From NCBI RefSeq assembly GCF_000730605.1, contig NZ_BBIS01000008.1, forward strand, positions 1 to 64,000: DNA of 64,000 bases, read 5' to 3'. This DNA comes from Pseudomonas monteilii NBRC 103158 = DSM 14164 (GTDB lineage Bacteria > Pseudomonadota > Gammaproteobacteria > Pseudomonadales > Pseudomonadaceae). A program made the translations under genes and the position numbers. Below the pieces are notes generated by a model. That model was not told the DNA's origin and did not search any database. It saw only the letters and a list, made by a program, of their open reading frames with translations. Of this stretch, positions 27,426 to 42,492 are shown piece after piece (position 1 is the stretch's first letter; each line of letters opens with the position of its first letter).

Positions 27426-28636
27426 TGAGCAAGTTCATGGACTGGATTGATGCTCGCTTCCCCGCCACCAAGATGTGGGAAGACCACCTGAGCAAGTATT
27501 ACGCGCCCAAGAACTTCAACTTCCTGTACTTCTTCGGCTCCCTGGCGCTGCTGGTGCTGGTCAACCAGATCGTCACCGGCGTATGGCTGACCATGAGCTT
27601 TACGCCCTCGGCGGAAGAGGCATTCGCCTCGGTCGAGTACATCATGCGTGACGTGGAATACGGCTGGATCCTGCGCTATTTGCACTCCACCGGTGCGTCG
27701 GCGTTCTTCATCGTGGTCTACCTGCACATGTTCCGTGGCCTGCTGTACGGCTCCTACCAGAAGCCACGCGAACTGGTCTGGCTGTTCGGTATGCTGATCT
27801 ATCTGGCGCTGATGGCTGAAGCCTTCATGGGCTACCTGCTGCCGTGGGGGCAGATGTCGTACTGGGGTGCCCAGGTGATCATCTCGCTGTTTGGCGCCAT
27901 TCCGGTGATTGGCGACGACCTCACTCAGTGGATCCGTGGCGACTACCTCATCTCGGGTATCACCCTGAACCGCTTCTTCGCCCTGCATGTGGTCGCACTG
28001 CCCATCGTCATCCTCGGCCTGGTGGTGCTGCACATCCTTGCCCTGCACGAAGTGGGTTCGAACAACCCCGATGGCGTCGACATCAAGAAGAAAAAGGACG
28101 AAAACGGCATTCCGCTGGACGGCATCCCGTTCCACCCGTACTACACCGTCAAGGACATTGTTGGCGTGGTGGTGTTCCTGTTCGTGTTCTGCGCGGTGGT
28201 GTTCTTCTTCCCTGAAATGGGCGGTTACTTCCTGGAGAAACCGAACTTCGAGCAGGCCAACGCCTTCAAGACGCCTGAGCACATTGCGCCTGTGTGGTAC
28301 TTCACACCGTTCTACGCCATTTTGCGTGCGGTACCTGACAAGCTGATGGGCGTCATCGCCATGGGTGCGGCCATCGCCGTGCTGTTCGTGCTGCCCTGGC
28401 TCGACCGCAGCCCGGTGCGTTCCATGCGTTACAAGGGCTGGATCAGCAAGGTCTTCCTGCTGGTGTTCTGCGTGGCCTTCGTCATTCTCGGCGTGCTGGG
28501 CGTACTGGCGCCGACACCTGGGCGCACCTTGCTGTCGCAGGTATGCACGGTGTTGTACTTCGCCTACTTCCTGCTGATGCCGTTCTACACAAGGCTCGAG
28601 AAGACCAAACCGGTTCCGGAAAGGGTGACTGGCTGA
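27425..28636 (+). CDS. petB: Ubiquinol-cytochrome c reductase cytochrome b subunit
   Basis: This 403-residue integral membrane protein binds two b hemes and the quinol sites of complex III. Hallmarks are the paired helix-B and helix-D heme histidines (LHSTGASAFFIVVYLHMFRG and HVVALPIVILGLVVLHI), the GYLLPWGQMS loop, and the PEWY-like segment, here APVWYFTPFY. ATGs at 27422 and 27425 are both possible; GGAG ends at 27416. The stop overlaps petC by one base. Confidence 0.97.
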   Translation: MSKFMDWIDARFPATKMWEDHLSKYYAPKNFNFLYFFGSLALLVLVNQIVTGVWLTMSFTPSAEEAFASVEYIMRDVEYGWILRYLHSTGASAFFIVVYLHMFRGLLYGSYQKPRELVWLFGMLIYLALMAEAFMGYLLPWGQMSYWGAQVIISLFGAIPVIGDDLTQWIRGDYLISGITLNRFFALHVVALPIVILGLVVLHILALHEVGSNNPDGVDIKKKKDENGIPLDGIPFHPYYTVKDIVGVVVFLFVFCAVVFFFPEMGGYFLEKPNFEQANAFKTPEHIAPVWYFTPFYAILRAVPDKLMGVIAMGAAIAVLFVLPWLDRSPVRSMRYKGWISKVFLLVFCVAFVILGVLGVLAPTPGRTLLSQVCTVLYFAYFLLMPFYTRLEKTKPVPERVTG

Positions 28637-29415
28637 TGAAAAAGTTGATTGCAGTATTTTTGCTGGCAGTGATGCCTGCCTTTTCGTTCGCTGCCGAACC
28701 CGGCCTGGAGCTGGACAAGGTCGATATCGACCTGACCGACAAGGCCGCCATGCAGGACGGTGCGCGCACCTTTGCCAACTATTGCATGGGTTGCCACAGT
28801 GCCAAGTTCCAGCGTTACGAGCGTGTGGCCGATGACCTCGGCATCCCTCACGAACTGATGCTGGAGAAGCTGGTGTTCACCGGTGCCAAGATTGGTGACC
28901 ACATGCAGATCGGCATGAAGCCCAGTGACGCCAAGACCTGGTTTGGCGCCGCGCCGCCCGACCTGACGCTGGTGGCTCGGGTGCGCGGTACCGACTGGCT
29001 GTACACCTACCTGCGTAGCTTCTATGAGGACCCGTCGCGGCCTTACGGGGTGAACAACAAGGTGTTCCCGAACGTTGGCATGCCCAACGTGCTGGTCGGC
29101 CTGCAAGGCAATCAGGTGATTGGTTGCAAGCAGGTGCAGACCGTAACCGATGGCAAGAAGCAGTTCGACCCATTGACCGGTAGCCCGATCACCCATGAAG
29201 CCTGCGACCAGCTGACCATTACGCCGAAATCCGGTACCCTGACGACCGAGCAGTTCGACGAGAAGGTCAAGAACCTGGTGACCTTCCTGGCCTATTCGGC
29301 CAACCCGGTCAAACTGGAAAGCCAGCGCATCGGTACCTATGTGTTGCTGTACCTGGCTTTCTTCTTCGTATTCGCCTACTTGCTCAAGCGTGAATACTGG
29401 AAGGACGTGCACTGA
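28636..29415 (+). CDS. petC: Ubiquinol-cytochrome c reductase cytochrome c1 subunit
   Basis: This 259-residue protein has a signal peptide (1-20), the covalent heme motif CMGCH (50-54), and a C-terminal membrane anchor (about 232-250) ending in a short cytoplasmic tail. A Met in the GVNNKVFPNVGMPNVL region is the likely axial ligand. It accepts electrons from PetA and reduces soluble cytochrome c. It overlaps petB in a TGATG arrangement and is followed by a very GC-rich terminator. Confidence 0.97.
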   Translation: MKKLIAVFLLAVMPAFSFAAEPGLELDKVDIDLTDKAAMQDGARTFANYCMGCHSAKFQRYERVADDLGIPHELMLEKLVFTGAKIGDHMQIGMKPSDAKTWFGAAPPDLTLVARVRGTDWLYTYLRSFYEDPSRPYGVNNKVFPNVGMPNVLVGLQGNQVIGCKQVQTVTDGKKQFDPLTGSPITHEACDQLTITPKSGTLTTEQFDEKVKNLVTFLAYSANPVKLESQRIGTYVLLYLAFFFVFAYLLKREYWKDVH

Positions 29416-29441
29416 TCACGCAGTAGTTTCTGGTTGTTGAA

Positions 29442-29495
29442 CGCGCCCGGGGCGCCCCTAGCAGAAATGCCGGGGGGCGCCCCGGGCGCGTTTTC
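29442..29495 (+). terminator. Terminator after petC with 17-bp GC stem
   Basis: CGCGCCCGGGGCGCCCC (29442-29458) pairs perfectly with GGGGCGCCCCGGGCGCG (29474-29490) and is followed by TTTTCATTT. The loop is about 15 nt. Each arm contains the self-complementary core GGGGCGCCCC. Confidence 0.85.
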
Positions 29496-29511
29496 ATTTA
29501 CAGTTGCATAA

Positions 29512-30159
<648 letters not shown>

Positions 30160-30169
30160 GGAGCCGTTG

Positions 30170-30598
30170 ATGAACTCCAGTCGCCCCTATCTGGTTCGAG
30201 CACTGTACGAGTGGATCGTCGACAACGATTGCACGCCCCATATGCTGGTCAATGCCGAATTCCCGAAAGTTCAGGTGCCGGATGGTTTCGCCAGTGATGG
30301 CCAGATTGTCCTGAATATCTCGCCAAGTGCCGTGCGCCACCTGCACATGGACAACGAAGCGGTCAGCTTCGAGGGCCGTTTCAGTGGAGTGGCCCACTCG
30401 CTGTTCGTGCCGGTTGGCGCCATTCTGGGTATCTATGCCCGCGAAAATGGCCAGGGCATGGTCTTCGAGCTGGAGTCGCCAATGGATGGCGACGAGCTGG
30501 AAGACGATGACGTGCAGCCGGACGACGACGGGCCGCCAGAGGGGGGTGGGCAGCCGCCACGCCCAAGTGGCCGACCGAGCCTGAAAGTGGTCAAGTAA
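30170..30598 (+). CDS. sspB: ClpXP specificity-enhancing factor SspB
   Basis: This 142-residue adaptor delivers ssrA-tagged proteins to ClpXP. The N-terminal domain (1-110, SSRPYLVRALYEWIVDNDCTPH...) binds the tag. It is followed by an acidic, Pro/Gly-rich linker (about 107-130) and the C-terminal ClpX-docking peptide (RPSLKVVK), comparable to the LRVVK-type tail in E. coli. AAGGAG overlapping the sspA stop supports ATG 30170. Confidence 0.96.
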   Translation: MNSSRPYLVRALYEWIVDNDCTPHMLVNAEFPKVQVPDGFASDGQIVLNISPSAVRHLHMDNEAVSFEGRFSGVAHSLFVPVGAILGIYARENGQGMVFELESPMDGDELEDDDVQPDDDGPPEGGGQPPRPSGRPSLKVVK

Positions 30599-30600
30599 CA

Positions 30601-30630
30601 AAAAAGGCGATCCAACCGGATCGCCTTTTT
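30601..30630. terminator. Bidirectional terminator between sspB and the small lipoprotein gene
   Basis: AAAAAGGCGATCC pairs perfectly with GGATCGCCTTTTT around a 4-nt loop, giving A and T runs on both sides between convergent genes. Confidence 0.93.
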
Positions 30631-30648
30631 CTTTGTTGCAACGCGGGA

Positions 30649-30867
30649 TTACAGGTCGCTGATGGTGCGTACCTGGTCCTTGTTGATGCGGGTGCGCTTG
30701 CCATCGAGTTGCTGGAATTCGTAGAAACCGGCGTCGCGGTCGAACTTCGGTGCATCGACAGCCTGGATTTCACGGCCATCGTTGAGGGTAATCAGGCTTG
30801 GGGTGGAGCAGCCGGCCAGGGTGGCGAAGGTGCCGATCAACAGGGCAGGCAGCAGAAACGTTTTCAT
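30649..30867 (-). CDS. YgdI/YgdR family small lipoprotein
   Basis: This 72-residue lipoprotein has a signal peptide with lipobox LAGC (Cys20) and a mature part beginning STPSLITLNDGREIQAVDAPKFD, the YgdI/YgdR (DUF903) SH3-like fold. The conserved YEFQQLDGKRTRINKDQV is present. Function is unknown; these are abundant envelope lipoproteins. The start at 30867 rather than the longer open frame is dictated by the signal peptide. Confidence 0.9.
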   Translation of the reverse strand: MKTFLLPALLIGTFATLAGCSTPSLITLNDGREIQAVDAPKFDRDAGFYEFQQLDGKRTRINKDQVRTISDL

Positions 30868-30950
30868 GCGGTGTTTCCTGGGTATCTGAAAAGACAAGTG
30901 TTGTGTCTGCCCGAGCCGGCGGTAACGGGCCGGCTCCGGCAAACCGTGAA

Positions 30951-32128
<1,178 letters not shown>

Positions 32129-32205
32129 TTAAGTAGGGCGGTGGCCTTTGCTACGCGCAACAACGACCGGCCCGCGATACATAGAGCAAAAAAAACGAAG
32201 TGGGT

Positions 32206-32577
32206 TCAGCATTCGAAGGCGTTTTTCAGCCATTGAAGCGGTCTGCCTGCATGGTGGCTGCCCTGCAGGGCGACTACGTCGAAGCGGCAGGGGTGGTTGC
32301 CCCAATGGGGCTCCTTCTGCAGGAACAGGGTGGCGGCAAGCACCAGCCGTTTCTGCTTGCGCCCGTCGATACTGTCGAGGGCGCCTCCGAAGCCCGCGTG
32401 CAACCGGTAGCGGACTTCGACGAATACTACTGTATCGGCGTCAAGCATGACCAGATCAAGCTCACCGCCTTTGCACCGCCAGTTGCGCGCCAGCAGTTGC
32501 AGACCTTGCCCCTGAAGGTACTCAAGGGCCTGGTTTTCTGCCGCTTGCCCGGCGCGGGTTGGTGATGCTGCGGCCAT
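32206..32577 (-). CDS. yraN: YraN family endonuclease-like protein (UPF0102)
   Basis: This 123-residue protein has the restriction-endonuclease-like fold: the GELDLVM and VFVEVRYR segments carry the acidic and basic residues of the PD-(D/E)xK core (Glu, Asp, Glu-x-Arg in place of the usual Lys). Family function is not established. Its ATG overlaps the lpoA stop in TGATG fashion, so translation is coupled to lpoA. Confidence 0.9.
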   Translation of the reverse strand: MAAASPTRAGQAAENQALEYLQGQGLQLLARNWRCKGGELDLVMLDADTVVFVEVRYRLHAGFGGALDSIDGRKQKRLVLAATLFLQKEPHWGNHPCRFDVVALQGSHHAGRPLQWLKNAFEC

Positions 32578-34394
32578 CAGCGCGGGGTGTCAGGCAGGCG
32601 CTTGATCTGGCCGCCGGCAAATTCGGCCCATGGCAGCTGGCGCTCGACGCGTTGGTTGGCGTTGATGCTCAGGCTGCCCGAAAGGCCCATGACGCGGTTG
32701 TCCGGCAGTGCTTTCAGCTGGCCCAGGCGCGGCGCCAGGCTGTAGGCATCAACGCCCATGGCATACAGGCGGCCCAGGCTGCCAGCGGCTTGCGGCCACT
32801 GTTGCACGACTTGCTGGCGCAGGCTGTTGCTGGTGTCGAGCAACCATGGCGTTTCGCAGAAGCGAATGCCGTTCATGTCATTGTACTGGTTGACGTCGCC
32901 GCTGGCGCTGTACAGGTTCGAGGTAGCGTAGACAGGCACGTCACCGGCGTACTGGAAGTTCAGGGTCGGCTTGATCTGCTGTGCCTGCTGTGGGGTCGAG
33001 GCGAGGAAGATGAAGTCGATGTCCTGACGGCGCGACGGTTGTGCTGCGATGCTACCGCCTACCGTGCTTTGCAGGCTCTTGGCGCGGCCCTCGCTCTGGC
33101 GCAGCTGGAACAGGTCGGCAATTTGCTGGGCCAGGGCGACGGGTTGGGCGATGCGCTCGGCGGCGAGCAGGGTGCCGCCATTGCCTTCCCAGTCCTGGCG
33201 GAAGGCGGCCAGTACGCGGTCACCCCATTCGCCACTCGGTACCAGGGCCACGGCGCGAACCATGCCGTCTGCGCGTGCGCGGCGGGCAACTTCGCGGGCC
33301 TCGTCTTCGGCAGCCAGGCCGAACTGGAACAGCTGCGGCGGCGCCTTCTGACCGGCGTCAGCGTAGTTCAGGGCCAGAGTGGTAATGGGCAGCTGAGGTT
33401 TGGCGGCCAGTTGCTTCACCAGCGGTTTTTCCAGCGGGCCGATGACCAGTTGCACGCCAGCGGCCTGGGCCTGGCGATAGAAATCATCGAGCGAGCCGAT
33501 GCGCGAGCTGTCGAACACCTGCACTGCAGGCGTTGGCTGGCCGGCCTGCTGGGCCTGGAAGTGGGCGGCCATGAAGCCGTCGCGCAACGCGCGGGCAACA
33601 CCGGCCAGCGGGCCTTCCTGCGGCAGCAGTAGGGCAATTTTGGTCAGCGGCTGGCTGGCCAGTTCCTTGAGCTTGGTCAGTGCCTGCGGCAGTTGCAGGG
33701 CTGCCGGGTGGTCCGGGTGCTGTTTGACCCAGGCTTCGATAGCCGCTTGCTGCTGCTCCAGGGTGCCGGCGCTTTTCACGGCGAAGGCCAGGCTGGTCCA
33801 GCCGCTCAGCGTCTGGTCGTTGGCTGGCTGCTGCAGTTGCTCTGCCGGCAGCGAGGCGACCAGTGCCCAGATGGCATCGTTGTTGGCACTGGCGGCCTGG
33901 CCGCTGAGCAGCGGGGTCAGCAGTACACGCTGTTGCGCAGCAGCCAGGGCCTGGCCGTCGGCTTCGAGGGCGGCGGCGTGCACGCTGTAGGTGCGTGCTT
34001 GCTGCTCTGCCGGAAGCTCGGTGACGCGCTGCAGGCTAGGGTGAGCCAGTGCTGTCAGGGCGGCCTTGGGTTGGTTGCGGCTCATGGCCAGTTCGGCAGC
34101 GAGGGTGCTGGCGAACACTTGCTGGGCCGGCTTGAGCGTGTCCAGCGGCACTTGCTCGAGGATGCGTGCGGCGCGTGGGAAATCCTTCTGCTTGTAGGCC
34201 AGGTCGGCTGCGCTCAGGCGCAGCAGGGCGGCGTCTTCCGCAGACTTGCTGGAAGCGGCCTTTTCGAGCAGTTGCTCGATGCTGGCATCCGGGGTGCGTG
34301 GCAGTTCGCCCAGGCTGGATGAGGGCGAGCTGGCGCAGGCTGCCAGCAGGGCAGCGAGGCAGAGGGCTGTGAGCAGCCGCAGGCAAGCGATCAT
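32577..34394 (-). CDS. lpoA: Penicillin-binding protein activator LpoA
   Basis: This 605-residue outer-membrane lipoprotein (lipobox LAAC, Cys20) has an N-terminal helical TPR-like region (about 30-245) and a C-terminal periplasmic-binding-protein-like domain (about 250-600, starting KIALLLPQEGPLAGVARALRDG). In E. coli LpoA reaches through the periplasm to activate PBP1A. It begins the minus-strand operon lpoA-yraN-diaA-dolP and is divergent from rsmI. Confidence 0.93.
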   Translation of the reverse strand: MIACLRLLTALCLAALLAACASSPSSSLGELPRTPDASIEQLLEKAASSKSAEDAALLRLSAADLAYKQKDFPRAARILEQVPLDTLKPAQQVFASTLAAELAMSRNQPKAALTALAHPSLQRVTELPAEQQARTYSVHAAALEADGQALAAAQQRVLLTPLLSGQAASANNDAIWALVASLPAEQLQQPANDQTLSGWTSLAFAVKSAGTLEQQQAAIEAWVKQHPDHPAALQLPQALTKLKELASQPLTKIALLLPQEGPLAGVARALRDGFMAAHFQAQQAGQPTPAVQVFDSSRIGSLDDFYRQAQAAGVQLVIGPLEKPLVKQLAAKPQLPITTLALNYADAGQKAPPQLFQFGLAAEDEAREVARRARADGMVRAVALVPSGEWGDRVLAAFRQDWEGNGGTLLAAERIAQPVALAQQIADLFQLRQSEGRAKSLQSTVGGSIAAQPSRRQDIDFIFLASTPQQAQQIKPTLNFQYAGDVPVYATSNLYSASGDVNQYNDMNGIRFCETPWLLDTSNSLRQQVVQQWPQAAGSLGRLYAMGVDAYSLAPRLGQLKALPDNRVMGLSGSLSINANQRVERQLPWAEFAGGQIKRLPDTPR

Positions 34395-34580
34395 GTAAAG
34401 GTCCTGTTACTCGATCAAGTTGGCCGGCAATTGTACCCAAGCACTGGCCGGGGCGCGATGTCGCCGTGTCGATCCTTCACTATAGGTGGCTTGCCGCCGG
34501 TCGCTGGTGAAGTTCTTTGCGCCCTGTTGCAGGCACTCGGGCTACAATGGCGCCTTTGATCCGAATGACAGGTGTGCGCA

Positions 34581-35456
34581 GTGACTGATGTGGCAGGGGC
34601 TTCGAAATCCACGGTGGGGACGCTGTATGTGGTGGCAACCCCTATCGGCAACCTCGATGACATGAGCGCCCGGGCGTTGAAGGTGCTGGCGGACGTGGCG
34701 CTGATCGCCGCCGAGGACACCCGCCATTCGGTCCGGCTGTTGCAGCACTTTGGCATCGACACGCCACTGGCGGCCTGTCATGAGCACAACGAGCGCGACG
34801 AAGGCGGGCGTTTCCTCACCAAGCTGCTGGCTGGCGAGAACGTGGCATTGGTCTCTGATGCCGGCACCCCGCTGATTTCCGACCCCGGCTACCACTTGGT
34901 GCGCCAGGCGCGGGCCGCTGGGGTGAATGTGGTGCCGGTGCCGGGTGCCTGTGCTTTGATCGCTGCGCTGTCGGCGGCCGGCTTGCCGTCGGATCGCTTC
35001 ATCTTCGAGGGGTTCCTACCAGCCAAGCAGGCGGGGCGCCGGGCACGCCTGGAGCAGGTAAAGGAAGAGCCGCGCACGCTGATCTTCTATGAAGCCCCGC
35101 ACCGAATCCTGGAGTGCCTTGAAGACATGGAGGCGGTTTTTGGTGGTGACCGCCCGGCATTGCTGGCGCGCGAACTGACCAAGACGTTCGAGACCCTCAA
35201 GGGCCTGCCGCTGGCTGAGTTGCGTGCCTTCGTGGCCGGCGACAGCAACCAGCAGCGCGGTGAGTGCGTGGTATTGGTGGGTGGCTGGAGTGCGCCGGAG
35301 GGCGAGCAGGCCATCAGTGCCGAGGCCCAGCGGGTGCTCGACCTGTTGTTGGCCGAGTTGCCGCTAAAGCGGGCGGCTGCACTTGCGGCTGAAATTACCG
35401 GGGTGCGCAAGAACCTGTTGTATCAACTTGCCCTTGAAAAGCAGAAAGCTGAATAG
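34581..35456 (+). CDS. rsmI: 16S rRNA 2'-O-ribose C1402 methyltransferase RsmI
   Basis: This 291-residue tetrapyrrole-methylase-fold enzyme methylates the ribose of C1402 in the 30S decoding centre. Motifs are [38 protein letters not shown] and [15 protein letters not shown]. RsmH, which makes the base methylation at the same nucleotide, is encoded 2.1 kb downstream at the head of the dcw cluster. Start at GTG 34581 gives the usual N-terminus; another GTG three codons upstream is possible. Confidence 0.95.
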   Translation: MTDVAGASKSTVGTLYVVATPIGNLDDMSARALKVLADVALIAAEDTRHSVRLLQHFGIDTPLAACHEHNERDEGGRFLTKLLAGENVALVSDAGTPLISDPGYHLVRQARAAGVNVVPVPGACALIAALSAAGLPSDRFIFEGFLPAKQAGRRARLEQVKEEPRTLIFYEAPHRILECLEDMEAVFGGDRPALLARELTKTFETLKGLPLAELRAFVAGDSNQQRGECVVLVGGWSAPEGEQAISAEAQRVLDLLLAELPLKRAAALAAEITGVRKNLLYQLALEKQKAE

Positions 35457-35485
35457 TGGCAAATTGATATAAATGCCGGTATTGC

Positions 35486-35514
35486 TTGTTCTTGATCGCG
35501 CGTGCCGGTAACCT
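35486..35514 (+). promoter_or_regulatory. Sigma-70 promoter of rnpB
   Basis: TTGTTC (35486-35491) and TAACCT (35509-35514) are 17 nt apart. The expected start, about 7 nt on, falls at the first base of the P1 helix of RNase P RNA. Confidence 0.6.
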
Positions 35515-35521
35515 TGTCGGC

Positions 35522-35898
35522 GGAGAGTCGATCGGACAGTCGCTGCCTGTTTTTGTTCCGCAACTTTTTGTTGTGTGAGCAGCAGGGGGAGGAAAGTCCG
35601 GGCTCCATAGGGCAGAGTGCCAGGTAACGCCTGGGAGGCGTGAGCCTACGGAAAGTGCCACAGAAAATAACCGCCTAAGCACTTCGGTGCCGGTAAGGGT
35701 GAAAAGGTGCGGTAAGAGCGCACCGCACGGCTGGCAACAGTGCGTGGCTAGGTAAACCCCACTCGGAGCAAGACCAAATAGGGTTCCATCAGGCGTGGCC
35801 CGCGTCGGAACCGGGTAGGTTGCTAGAGGCGTCCAGTGATGGCCGTCGTAGAGGAATGACTGTCCTCGACAAAACCCGGCTTACAGATCGACTCTCCA
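35522..35898 (+). ncRNA. rnpB: RNase P RNA (bacterial type A)
   Basis: This is the catalytic RNA that matures tRNA 5' ends. The ends pair as helix P1: GGAGAGTCGATC (35523-35534) with GATCGACTCTCC (35887-35898). The universally conserved GAGGAAAGTCCGGGC core (35591-35605) and the 3' partner within AGAGGAATGACTGTCCTCGACAAAACCCGGCTTA are present. The GGTAAACCCC and GGTAGG/AGAGG elements lie in between. Length of about 377 nt fits gammaproteobacterial type A RNAs. It sits between rsmI and mraZ, the usual pseudomonad position. Confidence 0.97.
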
Positions 35899-36102
35899 CC
35901 TTTCCTTCTCTGCTTCATTCGATAGCAGATCCTCTCTGGTAATACCGAAAAAATCTTACTCTTGATAAATCACTTTAACTTCGAACTCCATTCGCTTGCG
36001 TGGGTTTGATTTTTCTCGTCTTTTTTTCTCCTTGGTAGTGCTTCCACCTTCTCTTAACGCGCTAAATCTCGGTCCTGTAAGGCTTTTCCTTATGAACGTG
36101 CC
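35899..36102. other. AT-rich gap between rnpB and the mra promoter
   Basis: About 200 nt with distinctly lower GC than its surroundings and several T-rich runs (for example near 36010-36030). I see no open reading frame with a ribosome site and no strong terminator hairpin for rnpB; only a weak CTGCT/AGCAG pairing just after the RNA. Confidence 0.5.
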
Positions 36103-36131
36103 TTGACGGTGCTGCGGGCGGATTCCTATAG
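36103..36131 (+). promoter_or_regulatory. Promoter of the mra/dcw cluster
   Basis: TTGACG (36103-36108) and CTATAG (36126-36131) are 17 nt apart. The predicted start near 36138 lies just before the MraZ-type boxes, giving an mraZ leader of about 70 nt. Confidence 0.7.
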
Positions 36132-36140
36132 TGTGCGCAA

Positions 36141-36165
36141 GTGGCAGAAAGTGGGATGAAGTGGG
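36141..36165 (+). promoter_or_regulatory. MraZ operator: three 10-bp-spaced GTGGG boxes
   Basis: GTGGC, GTGGG and GTGGG start at 36141, 36151 and 36161, exactly one per 10 bp and separated by 5-nt spacers. MraZ of E. coli is known to bind TGGGN repeats with 5-nt spacers between its promoter and gene, repressing the dcw cluster. The arrangement here fits that model closely. Confidence 0.8.
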
Positions 36166-36207
36166 TTTTCTGACACAAAAAAGCTAACATTGTGGGGAAT
36201 CGCAGCC

Positions 36208-36663
36208 GTGTTCCGCGGAGCCAACGCCGTCAGCCTCGATGCCAAGGGTCGTCTCGCCATGCCGAGCCGGTACCGTGACGAGCTCGATTCGCGTTGCAAT
36301 GGTCAACTGATCGTGACCATCGACGCCGTGGACCCCTGCTTGTGTGTTTATCCCCTCGATGAGTGGGAACAGATAGAAGCCAAGTTGCGTGCCTTGCCGT
36401 CGTTGCGTGAGGAAAACCGTCGCCTGCAGCGTTTGCTGATCGGTAATGCGGTTGACCTGGAGCTCGATGGCAGTGGCCGTTTCCTGGTGCCGCCCCGCCT
36501 GCGTGAGTACGCCAAGCTCGACAAGAAGGCGATGCTGGTGGGGCAGCTGAACAAATTCCAGCTGTGGGATGAAGATGCCTGGAACGCGGTTTCGGCAGCC
36601 GACCTTGCAGCTATTCAACAACCGGGCGCCATGCCCGACGAATTGCGTGACCTGATCCTGTGA
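36208..36663 (+). CDS. mraZ: Transcriptional regulator MraZ
   Basis: This 151-residue protein contains two AbrB-like SpoVT domains (about 3-55 and 78-125), each with the conserved D-x-K/G-R-(L/F) core: [15 protein letters not shown] and [15 protein letters not shown]. MraZ forms ring-shaped oligomers and represses its own operon. GTG 36208 is taken as start with GGGGAA eight nucleotides upstream. Its stop overlaps the rsmH start. Confidence 0.95.
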   Translation: MFRGANAVSLDAKGRLAMPSRYRDELDSRCNGQLIVTIDAVDPCLCVYPLDEWEQIEAKLRALPSLREENRRLQRLLIGNAVDLELDGSGRFLVPPRLREYAKLDKKAMLVGQLNKFQLWDEDAWNAVSAADLAAIQQPGAMPDELRDLIL

Positions 36664-37603
36664 CCATAGATAGCGGCTTCAACCACATTACCGTCCTGCT
36701 CGACGAAGCTGTCGAGGCATTGGCCCTGCGCGCCGACGGTTGCTATCTGGACGGCACCTTTGGCCGTGGCGGACACAGCCGGCTGATTCTCAGCAAGCTC
36801 GGGCCGCAAGGGCGGCTGCTGGGCTTCGATAAAGATCCACAGGCGATTGCCACAGGGCAAGCGCTGGCGGCCGAAGACGGCCGCTTTGTCATTGTGCAGC
36901 GCAGCTTTGCCGAGCTGGGCGCGGAAGTGGCCGAGCGCGGCCTGCACGGCAAGGTCAGCGGCGTGTTGCTGGACCTTGGTGTGTCGTCGCCGCAACTGGA
37001 TGACCCCGAGCGTGGTTTCAGCTTCCTCAATGACGGCCCGCTGGACATGCGCATGAACCCGGCCCAGGGCATCAGTGCCGCCGAGTTCATCGCCACCGCG
37101 CCGATGGAAGAAATTGCCCGCGTCTTCAAGGAGTACGGTGAAGAGCGCTTCGCCGGCCGCATGGCGCGTGCCGTGGTCGAGCGCCGTGAAAAGGAGCCTT
37201 TCACCCGTACCGCCGACCTGGCGGAAGTACTCAAGGTGGCCAACCCTGCCTGGGAAAAAGGCAAGAACCCGGCTACCCGTGCCTTCCAGGGCCTTCGCAT
37301 TCACGTCAACAACGAACTGGGTGATCTGGAAGCCGGTCTTGAGGCCGCGCTCGATGCCCTCGAAGTCGGTGGCCGCCTGGCGGTGATCAGCTTCCACTCG
37401 CTGGAAGACCGTATCGTCAAGCTGTTCATGCGCAAGCTGGTCAAGGGCGAGGCCGACAACCTGCCGCGCAACCTGCCGGTACAGCACAAGGCCTTCGAGC
37501 CGAAAATCAAGCTTATCGGCAAGGCCCAGTTCGCCTCCGAAGCCGAGCTCAAGGCCAACCCACGGTCGCGTAGCGCCGTGATGCGCGTGGCGGAGAAGCT
37601 GCG

Positions 37604-37607
<4 letters not shown>
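36660..37607 (+). CDS. rsmH: 16S rRNA m4C1402 methyltransferase RsmH (MraW)
   Basis: This 315-residue enzyme N4-methylates C1402 of 16S rRNA. The SAM-binding motif is [10 protein letters not shown] (31-40), followed by GFDKDPQAI and [22 protein letters not shown]. Start is GTG 36660, overlapping mraZ by 4 nt; the end overlaps ftsL by 4 nt. Confidence 0.96.
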
Positions 37608-41124
<3,517 letters not shown>

Positions 41125-41132
<8 letters not shown>

Positions 41133-42492
41133 GCCGCTGTCACTCAGCCAGCTGACCACAGCACTGAGTGGTCAACAAATCGGTGGCGACGCCACCTTCA
41201 ACGGTGTCAGCATCGACAGCCGCAGCGTCAGCGCCGGGCAACTGTTCGTCGCCTTGGCAGGTCCGCGTTTCGATGGTCATGACTACCTGGCCGATGTGAA
41301 GGCCAAAGGCGCGGTCGCTGCCCTGGTCGAGCGTGAAGTGGCCGGTGTCGATCTGCCGCAATTGCTGGTCAAGGATTGCCGGGTAGCGCTCGGTCAACTC
41401 GGTGCCTTGAACCGTGCCGCTTTCGACAAGCCTGTTGTTGCCATTACCGGTTCCAGCGGCAAGACCACCGTCAAGGAGATGCTCGCCAGCATCCTGCGTA
41501 CCCGTGGCCTTGTACACGCCACCCGTGGCAACCTGAACAACGACCTCGGCGCGCCGCTGACCCTGCTGGAGATCGCCCCTGAGCACAGCGCGGCGGTGAT
41601 CGAGCTGGGCGCCTCGCGCATTGGTGAAATCCGCTACACCGTCGGCCTGACGAAGCCTCAGGTGGTCATCATCAACAATGCCGGTACCGCCCACGTTGGC
41701 GAGTTCGGCGGGCCGGAAAAGATCGTTGAAGCCAAGGGCGAGATTCTCGAAGGCCTGGGCGAGGGCGGTACTGCCATCCTCAACCTGTCTGACAAGGCGT
41801 TCGACATCTGGCGCAAGCGTGCCGGCAAGCACCGCATTTTCACCTTTGCACTGGATAACCCGCAGGCAGACTTCCATGCCAGTCATATTGGTCGTGATGC
41901 CCGGGGCTGCCCGTCGTTCACCCTGCATGGGCCTGATGGCAGCGTGCCGGTGCAGCTGAACCTGCTGGGTACCCACAACGTCAGCAATGCCTTGGCCGCT
42001 GCGGCTGCCGCCCATGCCGTTGGTCTGAGCCTTAGCGGCATCGCCGCCGGCCTGGCTGCGGTACAACCGGTCAAGGGCCGCACCGTCGCGCAGATCGCGC
42101 CGAACGGTGTGCGGGTAATTGACGACAGTTACAACGCAAATCCCACCTCCATGTGCGCGGCCATTGATATACTCGCCGGCTTTTCCGGGCGCACCGTCCT
42201 GGTGCTTGGAGATATCGGCGAACTGGGGCAATGGGCGGAAGAAGGCCACCGTCAGGTGGGGGACTACGCGCGTGGCAAGGTCGATGCCCTATACGCAGTG
42301 GGTTCCAACATGACATATGCGGTCAAGGCGTTCGGCGCCAATGGTCGTCATTTCGCTACTCAAGCTGAGCTGATCGACGCCGTTAGCGCCGAAAGTGCCA
42401 GCGACACCACTATCTTGATCAAGGGCTCGCGCAGCGCTGCGATGGAAAACGTCGTGGCGGCATTGTGCGGTGCCAGCGGGGAGAAACATTAA
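41125..42492 (+). CDS. murF: UDP-MurNAc-pentapeptide synthetase MurF
   Basis: This 455-residue ligase attaches D-Ala-D-Ala to the UDP-MurNAc tripeptide. The ATP loop GSSGKTT (109-115), [13 protein letters not shown] and [11 protein letters not shown] are typical of MurF. GGGAGG at 41113-41118 inside murE places the start at 41125, overlapping murE by 8 nt. Confidence 0.97.

Noticed and set aside
29442..29495. Attachment site or transposon end suggested by the long GC inverted repeat after petC
   Set aside because: No target duplication or integrase nearby; stem followed by TTTT fits a terminator.
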